This document shows, piece after piece, positions 25,241 through 33,411 of a stretch of 64,000 nt of DNA (position 1 is its first letter; every line of letters starts with the position of its first letter). The notes under the pieces are model-generated. The model was not told where the DNA came from and did not search any database. It saw only the letters and a program-made list of their open reading frames with translations. This DNA is from Kofleriaceae bacterium (lineage in GTDB: Bacteria > Myxococcota_A > Polyangia > Haliangiales > Haliangiaceae), in assembly GCA_024762925.1 (NCBI GenBank), contig JANTGM010000017.1:1-64000 (forward strand), written 5' to 3'. The position numbers and the translations under genes are program-made.

Positions 25241-26659
25241 CTAGGGGGCGAGACTAACGGGAATTGCGGTAGCAGACGGAGGCTTGGCTTCGCCAATCCG
25301 AAGCTCATCCTTGGTGCCGCCTTCGAGAGATGCAGAGATCAAACGCAGGCCTTCTGCGGACCATGCTGCGGCATAGGCCCACGTCTGATCGTGAGAAACT
25401 AGACCGCGCGAGAGTCCCTCGGCATCCTCAACAAGAGCAACCGCTTTGCCATCCAGATCAATCCGAAACAGCGCGCTGGTCTCCTCTTCGGCACTGCTCA
25501 GCAAGAGCGTCGCTTTCTTGGCGGTAGAGCGAATTGTGGCGGCTGCCATGACAGCCTCACGCTGGCTCGCGGTCAAGTGCTGAGGCCTGGTTGCCGCTCC
25601 GATTGTGGCGCTGCCAACTCGTGAGAGCGAAATGCCGTGTACCGCCACACGGTGCAGAATCGTTGGACGAGTGCCCGCTACCAAGGACTCAGAAGAATTC
25701 CCAGAAATTACCCAAATCTCATCTCCTGCGGGCGAGTAGACTAGGTCCTGAAGCAGCGGCACCGTCTCGTTCTCGAGGATCGGCACCGTCGCAACGACTC
25801 TGCGGGTCTTGATGGAAACGAGCAGCAGAGCGTTGCCATCTTTGGTAAGCACCGCAAGAGATTCGCCGTCAGGACTCAGCACTGCGGCGACGGACTCCTG
25901 GGGAAGGTCAATTGAGGCGAGTTCTGATAACGCTGTTGAGACCCGCGCGTCGTACAGCAAGACGGACTTGCGTTTTAGTGCGGCGACGACTGGAACACCA
26001 GAGCGGCATGCCAGCTGGACAAACTCGCCCGCACCCATTCGATATTTTCTCGGTAGAAGCGCGGGCCCACCTTTGGCAGCAACCGCGACGGTTTGCAGGG
26101 ATTTCTCCTTGGGCAGCGCCAGATAAAGAGCCTGGCCATCATCCCCAAAGCACAAGTCTGTCGCACCAGCCACGCTGAGACTTGCCTCCAGCGCGAGCGT
26201 GCCGTCCGCTTGGGTAATGGCAAACTGCACGCCTTTTGGCGTTGCCACAGCCAGAAATCGCTTCACTGCAATCGTCTTAGCGTTGCGCCCTTCTGGGTGC
26301 GAGACCTCAACCGCGATGGGTCCAGACGCCACCTCTGTCGGGATGCGAGTGACGATGCCACCAGACTTTGTGCGAGCCAGACTCTTGGCAGGTTTCCCCC
26401 CGATCGTAATGGTAGGTAATTTCCCGAAGTCATCGCCTTCGATCAGCACCAGTTCCCCAACAACGAAGTCGCCATCGGAGGCCGCGGTGGACAGATTCCC
26501 CTTTGCAGGAAGGCTTGATAGGTCACCAAGATCGACAATTCTCGCAATGTCGGGCGCCCCGCTGCTCGCCGCCACATGCCGAGGTCCAACGATGTTGCGA
26601 TCGCCAGACGAGCAAGCAGCTAGGCCGATTGCTAGGAGCGCCCAAGCCATTCGGTTCAT
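25241..26659 (-). CDS. Lipoprotein with TIG domain and beta-propeller
   Basis: The 472-residue protein has a lipobox (ALLAIGLAAC). After a linker, residues about 65-130 look like an IPT/TIG immunoglobulin-like domain (GELVLIEGDDFGKLPTITIGGKP, the G-x-x-F and IGG turns). The remainder has repeated strand-turn-strand units of propeller type (AVLSPDGESLAVLTKDG, VYSPAGDEIWVISG, ALFRIDLDGKAVAL). It should be anchored in the envelope and bind a protein or polymer; no catalytic motif is seen. Its start overlaps the ridA stop as ATGA, so they are cotranscribed, without an obvious functional link. Confidence 0.75.
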   Translation of the reverse strand: MNRMAWALLAIGLAACSSGDRNIVGPRHVAASSGAPDIARIVDLGDLSSLPAKGNLSTAASDGDFVVGELVLIEGDDFGKLPTITIGGKPAKSLARTKSGGIVTRIPTEVASGPIAVEVSHPEGRNAKTIAVKRFLAVATPKGVQFAITQADGTLALEASLSVAGATDLCFGDDGQALYLALPKEKSLQTVAVAAKGGPALLPRKYRMGAGEFVQLACRSGVPVVAALKRKSVLLYDARVSTALSELASIDLPQESVAAVLSPDGESLAVLTKDGNALLLVSIKTRRVVATVPILENETVPLLQDLVYSPAGDEIWVISGNSSESLVAGTRPTILHRVAVHGISLSRVGSATIGAATRPQHLTASQREAVMAAATIRSTAKKATLLLSSAEEETSALFRIDLDGKAVALVEDAEGLSRGLVSHDQTWAYAAAWSAEGLRLISASLEGGTKDELRIGEAKPPSATAIPVSLAP

Positions 26660-27054
26660 GATTCTTGCCCGTTCTGCAGAGCGATGGCATCAATCTCGAC
26701 GCGAACATCAAGCGGCAGCCGGCTCACCTGAACTGTGGCGCGAGCGGGTCGGCTCTCTCCAAACGCCTCGGCGTAGATCGCGTTCACCTTGGCAAAATCG
26801 TCCATATCCGCTAAGAAGATCGTGGTCTTCACGACCGTTTCAAAACTCGCGCCCCCAGCCTTCAACACCGCCGCGAGGTTCTTGAGAACTTGCTTGGTTT
26901 GCTCTTCAACACCACCTTCGATGAGCGACCCCGTCGCCGGGTCCAGGGCGACCTGGCCAGAGCAAAACACCATGCCACCAGCAGCCATTGCTTGCGAGTA
27001 TGGGCCGATGGCCGCAGGGGCTTCCGAAGTGCTAACAACAGCTCGTTTGCGCAT
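26656..27054 (-). CDS. ridA: RidA family 2-iminobutanoate/2-iminopropanoate deaminase
   Basis: The 132-residue protein matches the RidA/YjgF/YER057c family: SEAPAAIGPYSQAMAAGGMVFCSGQ at the N-terminus, KTTIFLADMDDF in the middle and SRPARATVQVSRLPLDVRVEIDAIA with the substrate-binding Arg. It hydrolyses reactive imines released by PLP enzymes. The window has many PLP enzymes, so a housekeeping role fits. It overlaps the TIG lipoprotein gene by 4 bases and diverges from a small membrane protein gene. Confidence 0.93.
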   Translation of the reverse strand: MRKRAVVSTSEAPAAIGPYSQAMAAGGMVFCSGQVALDPATGSLIEGGVEEQTKQVLKNLAAVLKAGGASFETVVKTTIFLADMDDFAKVNAIYAEAFGESRPARATVQVSRLPLDVRVEIDAIALQNGQES

Positions 27055-27090
27055 GGCGTGATGCTAACGCCCCCATGCTAGCCTGCGCGC

Positions 27091-27303
27091 GTGCCCAAGG
27101 CAGAAAACATCGAGCAAGACTCGGGGCCAAACTCGTCCCCCTTTCGCAGCCCGTTCGCCAAGCTGATCATCGGCGGCATCGTGCTGAGCTTCTCCATCGG
27201 CGTTGTGTTCTTCGTGACCATCGCCCAGCAGCGAAGTGGTGTACCAATCCCCGTTGATGCGGCCCCAAACTACTACATTCACGACGCTGGAGTCCCGAGT
27301 TGA
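27091..27303 (+). CDS. Small single-span membrane protein, hypothetical
   Basis: From GTG 27091 the frame gives 70 residues: a charged N-terminus, one transmembrane segment (LIIGGIVLSFSIGVVFFVTIA) and a short outside tail rich in Pro, Asp and Tyr. It is divergent from ridA and precedes the tRNA gene. Codon use looks normal, but no family is recognised. Confidence 0.5.
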   Translation: MPKAENIEQDSGPNSSPFRSPFAKLIIGGIVLSFSIGVVFFVTIAQQRSGVPIPVDAAPNYYIHDAGVPS

Positions 27304-27337
27304 CAGCCGATCGGCAAGGGGCTAAAAGACGCGCATT

Positions 27338-27412
27338 GCGAGCGTAGCTCAGCGGGAGAGCGCCGCCTTCACACGGCGGATGTCGCAAGTTCAATCCTTG
27401 CCGCTCGCACCA
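27338..27412 (+). tRNA. tRNA-Val (anticodon CAC)
   Basis: The cloverleaf folds fully: acceptor GCGAGCG with CGCTCGC, D stem GCTC/GAGC, anticodon stem CCGCC/GGCGG with loop TTCACAC (anticodon CAC), variable loop ATGTC, T stem GCAAG/CTTGC with TTCAATC, discriminator A and encoded CCA. It reads GUG codons. Confidence 0.95.
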
Positions 27413-27415
27413 CCA

Positions 27416-27447
27416 AGGGCCACTCCAACGGGGGTGGCCCTCTCTAT
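27416..27447 (+). terminator. Terminator hairpin after tRNA-Val
   Basis: AGGGCCACTCC pairs with GGGGTGGCCCT (one G.T pair) around an AACG tetraloop, followed by TCTCTAT. An 11-bp stem this strong after a tRNA should stop or process the transcript, although the tail is only moderately T-rich. Confidence 0.7.
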
Positions 27448-27513
27448 CGATCCCAACGGGAGTCCTTCACACGGCGGATGTCGCAAGTTCAATCCTTGCC
27501 GCTCGCACCACCA

Positions 27514-27545
27514 AGGGCCACTCCAACGGGGGTGGCCCTCTCTAT
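27514..27545 (+). terminator. Second copy of the tRNA-Val terminator hairpin
   Basis: An exact 98-base-shifted copy of the previous hairpin, with the same 11-bp stem and AACG loop, after the half-tRNA copy. Confidence 0.65.
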
Positions 27546-27559
27546 CAATCCCAACGGGA

Positions 27560-27715
27560 GTCGTCGCGAACGACGCCATCGTGCGAAACCGCTGCCAAGA
27601 CGACATCAACACTCCTGGTAACGTCTACGTTGTTCCGTTTGAGGACCGTGGTGTGTCAAGCGAGAAGCTCGACAAAGCGCTTCAGAAGCGCGTCATCGAT
27701 GGCCCCAGGTCCTGA
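27560..27715 (+). pseudogene. 3' end of a broken gene next to the duplicated tRNA half
   Basis: From about 27560 to a TGA at 27715 one frame has clear coding character, ending QDDINTPGNVYVVPFEDRG and then SSEKLDKALQKRV. It has no start of its own: upstream the frame runs into the tRNA duplication. It looks like the C-terminal 50 residues of a protein cut off where the duplication ends. I do not recognise the family. Confidence 0.45.
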
Positions 27716-27735
27716 TCAAAGGGCTGCCTTTGATC
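27714..27735. terminator. Perfect inverted repeat after the gene remnant
   Basis: GATCAAAGG (27714-27722) and CCTTTGATC (27727-27735) are 9-base inverted arms around four bases, directly at the remnant's stop codon. There is no T-run; it could be a factor-independent hairpin or a recombination footprint. The rest of 27736-27816 shows nothing further. Confidence 0.4.
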
Positions 27736-27816
27736 GAAATAAGAATACCTCTTACTCCAACGTCACGAAGGCACGCCGTGCACCACGATTGCCCAATCGC
27801 ATCGAAGCTGTCGGCG

Positions 27817-28635
27817 TTATGCGATGAGATCCACCAGCATGCCCGCGGACAAGCCCGCTTCGCGCTTTGATGCGCGATTCGCGACTTCCCCCTGAGTTCG
27901 GCTGAGGGCAAGTTCTGAGGATTCTCGCGCAATGTTGGCGTCTTGAATTCGAGAGGCGGCGGCGGCGATGTTCTCGATGGTGACGGCGTTCGACTCAAGC
28001 GCGCCCTCCAATCGACTTCGGGTTGCGCCCATGCTCGCACGACGTTGCGAGAGCGCTTCGGTGGCAGCGTCAAAGGCCTCAAGGGCATCGCGGGCATTGG
28101 CCGCCGAACTCAGGTCCACTGCATCGAGCCCAAGGGCAGCAATACCTGAGTCCGGCGTTTCCACGGCGAGTCGATCCTCTGCGCCGCTTCCAGTGCCCAC
28201 TTGAAGTTCTGTCGTGCCACCCCTGAGCAGCGCATTCCCGTTGAACTCGGTTGTGTCCGCGATGCGCCCCACCTCTTCTTGCAGCTGCGCAAACTCCATT
28301 TGAATTGCGCTGCGGTCAGCTTCGCTCAATGTATCGTTCCCAGACTGAAGGGCAAGTTCGCGCATTCGGGAAACGATCTGATGCTGTTGCTGCACCGCCC
28401 CATCCGCAATATCTACCTGCGCGACTCCATAGTCGATATTGCGGCTCGCTGACTGCGCTGAGCTAAGCTCTGCCTGCAGTTGCTTTGCGATCGCGAGACC
28501 TGCAGCGTCATCGGATGCGCGCTGTATCCTCTTGCCAGAGCCGAGGCGCTCAAGCTGGCTTGCCTGCTGTTTGCCAGCGCGGGAGACGTGACGAGCGTGG
28601 GAGGGCGAAGAGGCGCCCCCAATTGAAATGGCCAT
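27817..28635 (-). CDS. Flagellin, short form
   Basis: The 272-residue protein has the flagellin D0/D1 ends and almost no variable middle. The N-terminal part includes LERLGSGKRIQRASDDAAGLAIAKQLQAEL and GVAQVDIADGAVQQQHQIV; the C-terminal part includes ATRSRLEGALESNAVTIENI and a coiled end with RIQDANIARES. I start at ATG 28635 with AGGAGCAC just upstream. The first residues (SIGGASSPSHARHVSR) differ from the common flagellin opening. No other flagellar gene is visible within the window, so it is an isolated flagellin locus next to a tRNA and repeat region. Export and assembly would need flagellar genes elsewhere. Confidence 0.85.
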   Translation of the reverse strand: MAISIGGASSPSHARHVSRAGKQQASQLERLGSGKRIQRASDDAAGLAIAKQLQAELSSAQSASRNIDYGVAQVDIADGAVQQQHQIVSRMRELALQSGNDTLSEADRSAIQMEFAQLQEEVGRIADTTEFNGNALLRGGTTELQVGTGSGAEDRLAVETPDSGIAALGLDAVDLSSAANARDALEAFDAATEALSQRRASMGATRSRLEGALESNAVTIENIAAAASRIQDANIARESSELALSRTQGEVANRASKREAGLSAGMLVDLIA

Positions 28636-28841
28636 ACGTGTGCTCCTAGCCAAGCCCCCTTTGGAGTTTGGCAATCAGCAGACAGTCAGCTCGACGTGCG
28701 GGTAGCAAACCCTTGACCATCCATTCTTTGCAAGACCAACTTTGCCATTCCTGTGAATCCTCGTCAATCAGAAAGCGCCGTTTATCCGGCAGAGCACCAC
28801 CCAGCGATGCGACCGTAGCGAACTGTGCGATGCTTGCTGCC

Positions 28842-29240
28842 ATGTCGCGAATCGTAATCCTGGCTCTTCTGCTTGCGTGCACTCCGTCTAAGAACACTTC
28901 TGATGGCGAGAAAAGCAACCCAGAGGAAGCGGCACGTCCAACAGATTCATCCCAGACCGCCACCACCGCCAAGGAGCCCAAAGCAGCTGCCCCTTTGGCG
29001 CAAACCTTTGAGGAGGGCATGCAGTTAATATGTGACAGCCTTGAGCATGTGGACGCACATTTGGACCCATCTGAGCGCCAGAAAGCCGTAGCCACTTGGA
29101 TCGGTGAAAATGTCACAAACCCACAAGTGCGCGAACTCTTTTCGATCATGGGCGAGGTGCCACCCAGCAAACGAGCGGGAATGATGAAGGCAGCTGCGAC
29201 CAAGGCAGGCATCAGCAAGTGCGCGATCGCTGAGCAATAG
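28842..29240 (+). CDS. Small lipoprotein, hypothetical
   Basis: The 132-residue protein starts at ATG 28842 with a very short lipoprotein signal, MSRIVILALLLAC. A Ser/Glu/Thr/Ala-rich linker (residues 15-55) is followed by a helical conserved-looking domain (EEGMQLICDSLEHVD, ERQKAVATWIGENV, NPQVRELFSIMGEVPPSKRA, AGISKCAIA) with two Cys that could pair. ATG 28830 is an alternative start. Divergent from the flagellin gene across a 206-base gap in which I see no convincing sigma-28 or sigma-54 promoter. I do not recognise the domain. Confidence 0.65.
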   Translation: MSRIVILALLLACTPSKNTSDGEKSNPEEAARPTDSSQTATTAKEPKAAAPLAQTFEEGMQLICDSLEHVDAHLDPSERQKAVATWIGENVTNPQVRELFSIMGEVPPSKRAGMMKAAATKAGISKCAIAEQ

Positions 29241-29273
29241 CGCGAGGCGGCGTTCCGCGATACCCTGCGCCCC

Positions 29274-29732
29274 ATGGCTCAAACACCTCTACGCGGAAGA
29301 CACCGCGCTCGCAATCTCGCCCTGCCCTTTGTTGTCACTGCAGCCGCCGCGTGCACCGTCAAGCCTGCGTCAGAGACACCCACCACAAGGCAGTCGCCAA
29401 GTGCCAATGGTCGCCCCGACGTGAAAGGCGAGGCCCCAGCATCCCACGGACACGCACACCAAAAGCAAGAAGGACAAGACGTCCACGTCATCAGCAACCC
29501 ACCAGCTCCAGTCAAACCTGCTGAGGCAACACCATCGGACAAACCCGCTCCGCCAATGACCTCAAATCCTCCACCACCGAGCACCCTGCCCGTCGCTCCG
29601 GCAACCGGTGGCAAGGTCATCACACAACAAGATGGTTCCTGCATTTGGGTTCGGAGCGTCAAATGTCCACCAAAGACCGCTTGCAATCCGCCGCCACCTA
29701 AGGCTGTGCAGTGCCCTTCTGAAGGCAAGTAG
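29274..29732 (+). CDS. Proline-rich probable lipoprotein
   Basis: The 152-residue protein has a basic N-terminus then LALPFVVTAAAAC, a plausible lipobox. The mature part is dominated by Pro, Ala, Ser, Thr and Lys, with no obvious fold until the end, where four Cys fall in IWVRSVKCPPKTACNPP and VQCPSEG. It lies between two small genes on the same strand, 2 bases before the ferritin-like gene, so all three may be cotranscribed. Function is unknown. Confidence 0.6.
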   Translation: MAQTPLRGRHRARNLALPFVVTAAAACTVKPASETPTTRQSPSANGRPDVKGEAPASHGHAHQKQEGQDVHVISNPPAPVKPAEATPSDKPAPPMTSNPPPPSTLPVAPATGGKVITQQDGSCIWVRSVKCPPKTACNPPPPKAVQCPSEGK

Positions 29733-29734
29733 CA

Positions 29735-30418
29735 GTGGAGAGCATCGCCGAAGAGTGGTTGCGCCGCGTTGAAGCGGAGTATCGCTCTGCGGCGGCAGCA
29801 CAACACTACACCCTCTGGCTCATCCAAGCCGGCGCCTCGCCCGACCTGATCGTCGACGGCATGCACATTGCCGAAGATGAGATTGGCCACGCCAGCATGA
29901 GCCATCAGGTGTTTCTGGCGGCTGACGGCAAAGGCAGCCCCACCATGGACCAAGATAGCCTTGGGCTGATGCGTCAACGAGACAGCCTAGAAGAGGACCT
30001 TCTGATCGAGGGCGTTCGCTTCTTCTGCCTGGGAGAGACGGTCGCCGTTCCACTCTTTCAGCGAATGCGTGAGCAGTGCACGGTTGAGATCGCGAGCCAG
30101 GCATTAGAAAAAATCTTAGTTGACGAAGTGCGTCATCGGGACTTCGGATGGACCCTGCTCGACTGGCTCCTCTCTGGCCCCAATGGCGATTCCCTTCGCG
30201 AAACCCTGGAGAGGGAATTGCCTTCGATGATAGCCGCCCTCGCCGGTTCCTATGGCAGCGCCCCTGAGGCATCCAAGATTTCGCAAGAGGAGCGAGAGTG
30301 GGGACTGCTTGCCGGTTCCGACTATGCAGAGATCCTCGAACGGTGTTACCAACGAGACTATCGGCCCCGATTTGCGGTGTGCAATGTGGCGATCCCGCCG
30401 AACCTCGTTCGATCTTAG
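29735..30418 (+). CDS. Ferritin-like diiron-type protein, hypothetical
   Basis: From GTG 29735 the frame gives 227 residues of helical protein. Two ExxH motifs, EDEIGHAS (about residue 49) and VDEVRHRDFGW (about residue 131), plus ERFFCLGE-like Glu in helices between them, fit the ferritin-like superfamily with a carboxylate-bridged metal pair. No signal peptide or membrane helix is present. The substrate cannot be told from sequence; related proteins act as hydroxylases or iron handlers. Spacing to the upstream lipoprotein gene is 2 bases. Confidence 0.7.
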   Translation: MESIAEEWLRRVEAEYRSAAAAQHYTLWLIQAGASPDLIVDGMHIAEDEIGHASMSHQVFLAADGKGSPTMDQDSLGLMRQRDSLEEDLLIEGVRFFCLGETVAVPLFQRMREQCTVEIASQALEKILVDEVRHRDFGWTLLDWLLSGPNGDSLRETLERELPSMIAALAGSYGSAPEASKISQEEREWGLLAGSDYAEILERCYQRDYRPRFAVCNVAIPPNLVRS

Positions 30419-30514
30419 GGGCTTGTCGCCGATTGGCGAATCGCCAACCCCTTGAGATCCCCCGAAACTTTCCTGATCCGTTCTCTAAGGCCCCGTGCTA
30501 GGGTGCGCCAAGCC

Positions 30515-32683
30515 ATGTCCCCCCCACGGCCGCGCCAAATGCCCACTACCCCTATGATGCCCCCGATCGGCCCTCGGCTCGTGAAGGCCGGTGATGCGCC
30601 CAAGGCCACACCCAAGGGTGCTGCTTTGCGCCTCCCAACAGCAGGCGAGCAGTTCGACAAGTACACCTTGTTGGCCAAGCTTGCTACTGGCGGAATGGCG
30701 GAACTCTTCGTGGCGGAACTCAGTGGAGCTGCCGGCTTCTGTAAGAAGGTCGTTATCAAACGCATCCTTCCTCATGTTGCCCACGACGAGCACTTCACTC
30801 GCATGTTCCTCGACGAGGCCAAGACCTGCGCTCAAATCAACCATCCCAATGTGTGCCAAGTTTTCGAGCTCTGCGAGACACAGGGCACTCACTTCTTGGT
30901 CCTCGAGCACCTCGAAGGCGCGACCGTTGGTGAGCTGATTCGCCGATCACTCGTTTCTGAGCAGGCGCTCAACCGTCGTTTGGCTGCTGGCATCATTGTG
31001 CAGGCTTGCGACGGATTGCATGCCGCCCATGAGCAGGTTGACGAGGAAGGTCGCAACAGCAACCTCGTGCATCGTGACGTCTCGCCAGGCAACCTCTTTG
31101 TAACCGTTGATGGCATCGTGAAGGTGCTCGACTTCGGCATCGCCAAAGCACGGTGGATGTCGCGCAAGACCAAGACAGGGACGTTGCTTGGCAAGTGTGA
31201 GTACATGTCTCCCGAGCAAGCCAGGGGCGGCGTGCCACTCGATCGTCGCTCAGACATTTTCTCACTCGGCATCATTGCCTGGGAGCTCGTCTGCGGCAAA
31301 CGGCTATTTCGTCGGGAAAGTGAGTACGAAACGCTCCGAGCGGTCCTGCGCGCCCCTATCGAGCGCCCCATATCGATTCGGCCAGCCATCTCCCCCGCGC
31401 TCGATGAAGCGATCATGCGCGCCCTGGAACGCGATCCGGGTGACCGCTATCGAACCGCCTACGAGTTTCGACAAGCCATCTCTGATGCCCTTCGAGAATC
31501 CGGTGGGCCCACTCCAATGTGCGACATTGCTCCACTCATTCGCAGCTCCTTCTGTGAGGAACTCAAGATTCAGCGAGCGGTCTTGAAGCAGGCCTCCAAA
31601 ACCGCAGACACGAGTGCGAACGCACTACCGCGCATGGGATCGATGCCTCCGATGAATGAGGGCGATGAGAATTTTGCCAATACAGACGTATTGACCGCAG
31701 AGCACCAGCGATTGCCTTCGCTGGAGGAAGAAACCGAAGACCTCGACTCGGTGGAGCTAACGTTCCGGGTCCTGCCGAAGGAGACGCCTGCCGTGGCCGC
31801 TCCGCTAACCGATCTTTCGACGTCCAGCGGCACCGTTGCAGCCAATCCCAACGTGGAGCCCGCCAAGAAGCCACGTGGTGCAAGCCGCACCAGCGCTCCT
31901 CCTCCCGTGCCGGCCTCGCGGGTGGACGCCGAAGCCAAGACGACATCGAAATCCGACTCTGCAACGTCAAAATCCGAAGCCAAGTCAAAGGCCGAAGCAG
32001 TGGACGCTGCGGTTTTTTCCGCACAAGCAGCCGCAGTTGTCGCAGCAGTGCCAGAGGCAACCACCAAGGCCCACGATGGCAGGACAACGGTGCTTTGGCT
32101 TGCGCTCACGCTTCTGTTGGGAGGTGCTGTCACCACTGGCTCACTGATGTTCTTTCGTAAGAACAATTCCAAGGCAGCACCTTCAATCACTGCCGCCAAA
32201 CCCGCTACTACAGCGCCGACCAGCTTGGCGCCACCGGCCACCCCCAAGCCTGAGAGACAGACGAAGCCAGCACTCGCGCCGGCGCCCATCGTCACGGATG
32301 CTGGCTCGGCGATTGCGACTTCGGGCATTGCGACTTCGGGCATTGCGACTTCGGGCATTGCGAATTCGGCCATTGTGAATGCTGCTGCTCAGGCGCGGCT
32401 TCTCGAAGAGAACCAGAAGGCCAAGGCTGTGGTAACGGCCCTGCCATCCACGAACAAGAGCGGTGCCGAGTTCGGCACTATTGAGATTCTGTCGAACCAC
32501 GTTGGCAAGGTCTATCTCTATCCCGAAAAGACCCTTCTTGGCACGACCCCCCTTACCCATGCCCTGCCCATCGGACGTCACAAGCTGAAGGTGGAAATTG
32601 GCCAAGAGAAGGGCCAGAAGAAATACTTTCACCTCAAGGTCGAGGCCAACAAGACTACGATCCGAAGCCTCAACCACTGGTAG
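30515..32683 (+). CDS. Hanks-type Ser/Thr protein kinase with PEGA domain
   Basis: The 722-residue membrane kinase has a catalytic domain at about residues 50-325: LATGGMAELFVAEL, Lys in VVIKRILPH, LVHRDVSPGN, LDFGIAKA, MSPEQARGG and DRRSDIFSLG. A long Ser/Thr/Ala/Pro-rich linker follows, then a transmembrane helix (VLWLALTLLLGGAVTTGSLMFF), a low-complexity outer linker with three 5-residue repeats IATSG, and a C-terminal PEGA domain (GTIEILSNHVGKVYLY, LTHALPIGRHKLKVEI). ATG 30515 is preferred over an in-frame TTG at 30452, whose extra 21 residues look non-coding. A tandem DNA repeat begins in the stop codon region. Confidence 0.92.
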   Translation: MSPPRPRQMPTTPMMPPIGPRLVKAGDAPKATPKGAALRLPTAGEQFDKYTLLAKLATGGMAELFVAELSGAAGFCKKVVIKRILPHVAHDEHFTRMFLDEAKTCAQINHPNVCQVFELCETQGTHFLVLEHLEGATVGELIRRSLVSEQALNRRLAAGIIVQACDGLHAAHEQVDEEGRNSNLVHRDVSPGNLFVTVDGIVKVLDFGIAKARWMSRKTKTGTLLGKCEYMSPEQARGGVPLDRRSDIFSLGIIAWELVCGKRLFRRESEYETLRAVLRAPIERPISIRPAISPALDEAIMRALERDPGDRYRTAYEFRQAISDALRESGGPTPMCDIAPLIRSSFCEELKIQRAVLKQASKTADTSANALPRMGSMPPMNEGDENFANTDVLTAEHQRLPSLEEETEDLDSVELTFRVLPKETPAVAAPLTDLSTSSGTVAANPNVEPAKKPRGASRTSAPPPVPASRVDAEAKTTSKSDSATSKSEAKSKAEAVDAAVFSAQAAAVVAAVPEATTKAHDGRTTVLWLALTLLLGGAVTTGSLMFFRKNNSKAAPSITAAKPATTAPTSLAPPATPKPERQTKPALAPAPIVTDAGSAIATSGIATSGIATSGIANSAIVNAAAQARLLEENQKAKAVVTALPSTNKSGAEFGTIEILSNHVGKVYLYPEKTLLGTTPLTHALPIGRHKLKVEIGQEKGQKKYFHLKVEANKTTIRSLNHW

Positions 32684-32752
32684 TACTGGCACTGGTAGTA
32701 CTGGCACTGGTAGTACTGGCACTGGTAGTACTGGCACTGGCAGTACTGGCAG
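32681..32752 (+). repeat. 15-bp tandem repeat starting in the kinase stop codon
   Basis: The unit TAGTACTGGCACTGG occurs four times in exact copies (32681-32740) and then once as a diverged copy (CAGTACTGGCAGCCT). Its first TAG is the stop codon of the PEGA kinase. It is a typical replication-slippage array and likely varies in number between strains. Confidence 0.85.
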
Positions 32753-32812
32753 CCTAAGTGGCCCACCTGGTGAGGCTCGAGACGGCTCAAGCCCTAACCA
32801 CGTGTTCTGCAT

Positions 32813-33406
32813 CTACGGCTTTTGGCCGTGGGTTGTCACCTCATCCGAGGGATCGTAGGAGTCATCCAGATCAAGGCTCGGGTCGCCGCCGACTCGGGTA
32901 TCCACATCAAACGCGGAGTCCTCAACCTCGGGCACGGGAGTTGGAGCCTTGGCCGGCATCGATGCAGAGCGAGAGGTTGCGCCGGCTCGAACCCTTGATG
33001 CCCGAGCACTTCGATTGGGTTTACGCGAGACCGAGGCCGGCTTGACATTCGTCGTTGGCGAGAGCGCCAAATTGGGCGTCCCTGCACTTGGCCCAGGGCT
33101 GGCGATGGGCGACTCAGAAGAATCCCTACCGAGACTGCGCTCAGCAGCGGCCGCCACGCATTCCCAGAGAAGGTGGGCTGGCGCGTGCTCGGCGAGTGCG
33201 TCAACACCCAGCGTATCGAGCACCAACATCGCATTCATGGCATCCGCCTCGAAGGCCGCTGTAAGAAGGCGCTCCTTGAGAGACACAGGAAGGTGGTGCG
33301 CTAGCACATCCATGGTGATGTGCCGAATGACATCTTCGGGACTCATCACCTCAAAATCCAACGCACTGGCGATGGCAGTTGAGAGAAAGCGGCGGGACTC
33401 GTTCAT
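32813..33406 (-). CDS. Hypothetical protein, paralogue of the neighbouring gene
   Basis: The 197-residue protein begins MNESRRFLSTAIASALDF and its first 85 residues align with the 101-residue product of the gene just upstream: FEVMSPEDVIRHITMDVLAHHLP against HEIFGPNEVLSHVTPEVMAHNLP, and DALAEHAPAHLLWECVAAAA against DLLAEHIPHDVLWECVAQAA. The C-terminal half is Ser/Pro/Arg-rich and ends in an acidic tail (DLDDSYDPSDE). No signal peptide or membrane segment. The spacer between the two genes is 5 bases. Function is unknown. Confidence 0.7.
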   Translation of the reverse strand: MNESRRFLSTAIASALDFEVMSPEDVIRHITMDVLAHHLPVSLKERLLTAAFEADAMNAMLVLDTLGVDALAEHAPAHLLWECVAAAAERSLGRDSSESPIASPGPSAGTPNLALSPTTNVKPASVSRKPNRSARASRVRAGATSRSASMPAKAPTPVPEVEDSAFDVDTRVGGDPSLDLDDSYDPSDEVTTHGQKP

Positions 33407-33411
33407 CACCG

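Larger units (their letters stand above)
27366..27559 (+). repeat. 98-bp tandem duplication of the tRNA-Val 3' half plus terminator
   Basis: The unit 27366-27463 runs from the 3' side of the anticodon stem and loop (CCTTCACAC) through CCA and a hairpin to CCCAACGGGAGT. It repeats from 27464 with a single visible difference (CTATCGA versus CTATCAA). The second copy is a 3' half only and cannot make a tRNA. Such half-tRNA copies are typical attachment-site footprints of tyrosine-recombinase elements, but slippage would give the same picture. Confidence 0.9.

Noticed and set aside
27380-27715. A 111-codon open frame including tRNA sequence
   Set aside because: The first half is the tRNA 3' half and its duplication read as protein; only the last 50 codons look coding and lack a start, so it was listed as a remnant.
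28715-28760. Sigma-54 promoter for the flagellin gene (TGGC ... TTGC on the minus strand)
   Set aside because: The spacing between the two elements is three bases too long for the -24/-12 consensus.
32681-32752. Possible CRISPR array
   Set aside because: Units are 15 bases, contiguous and without spacers.
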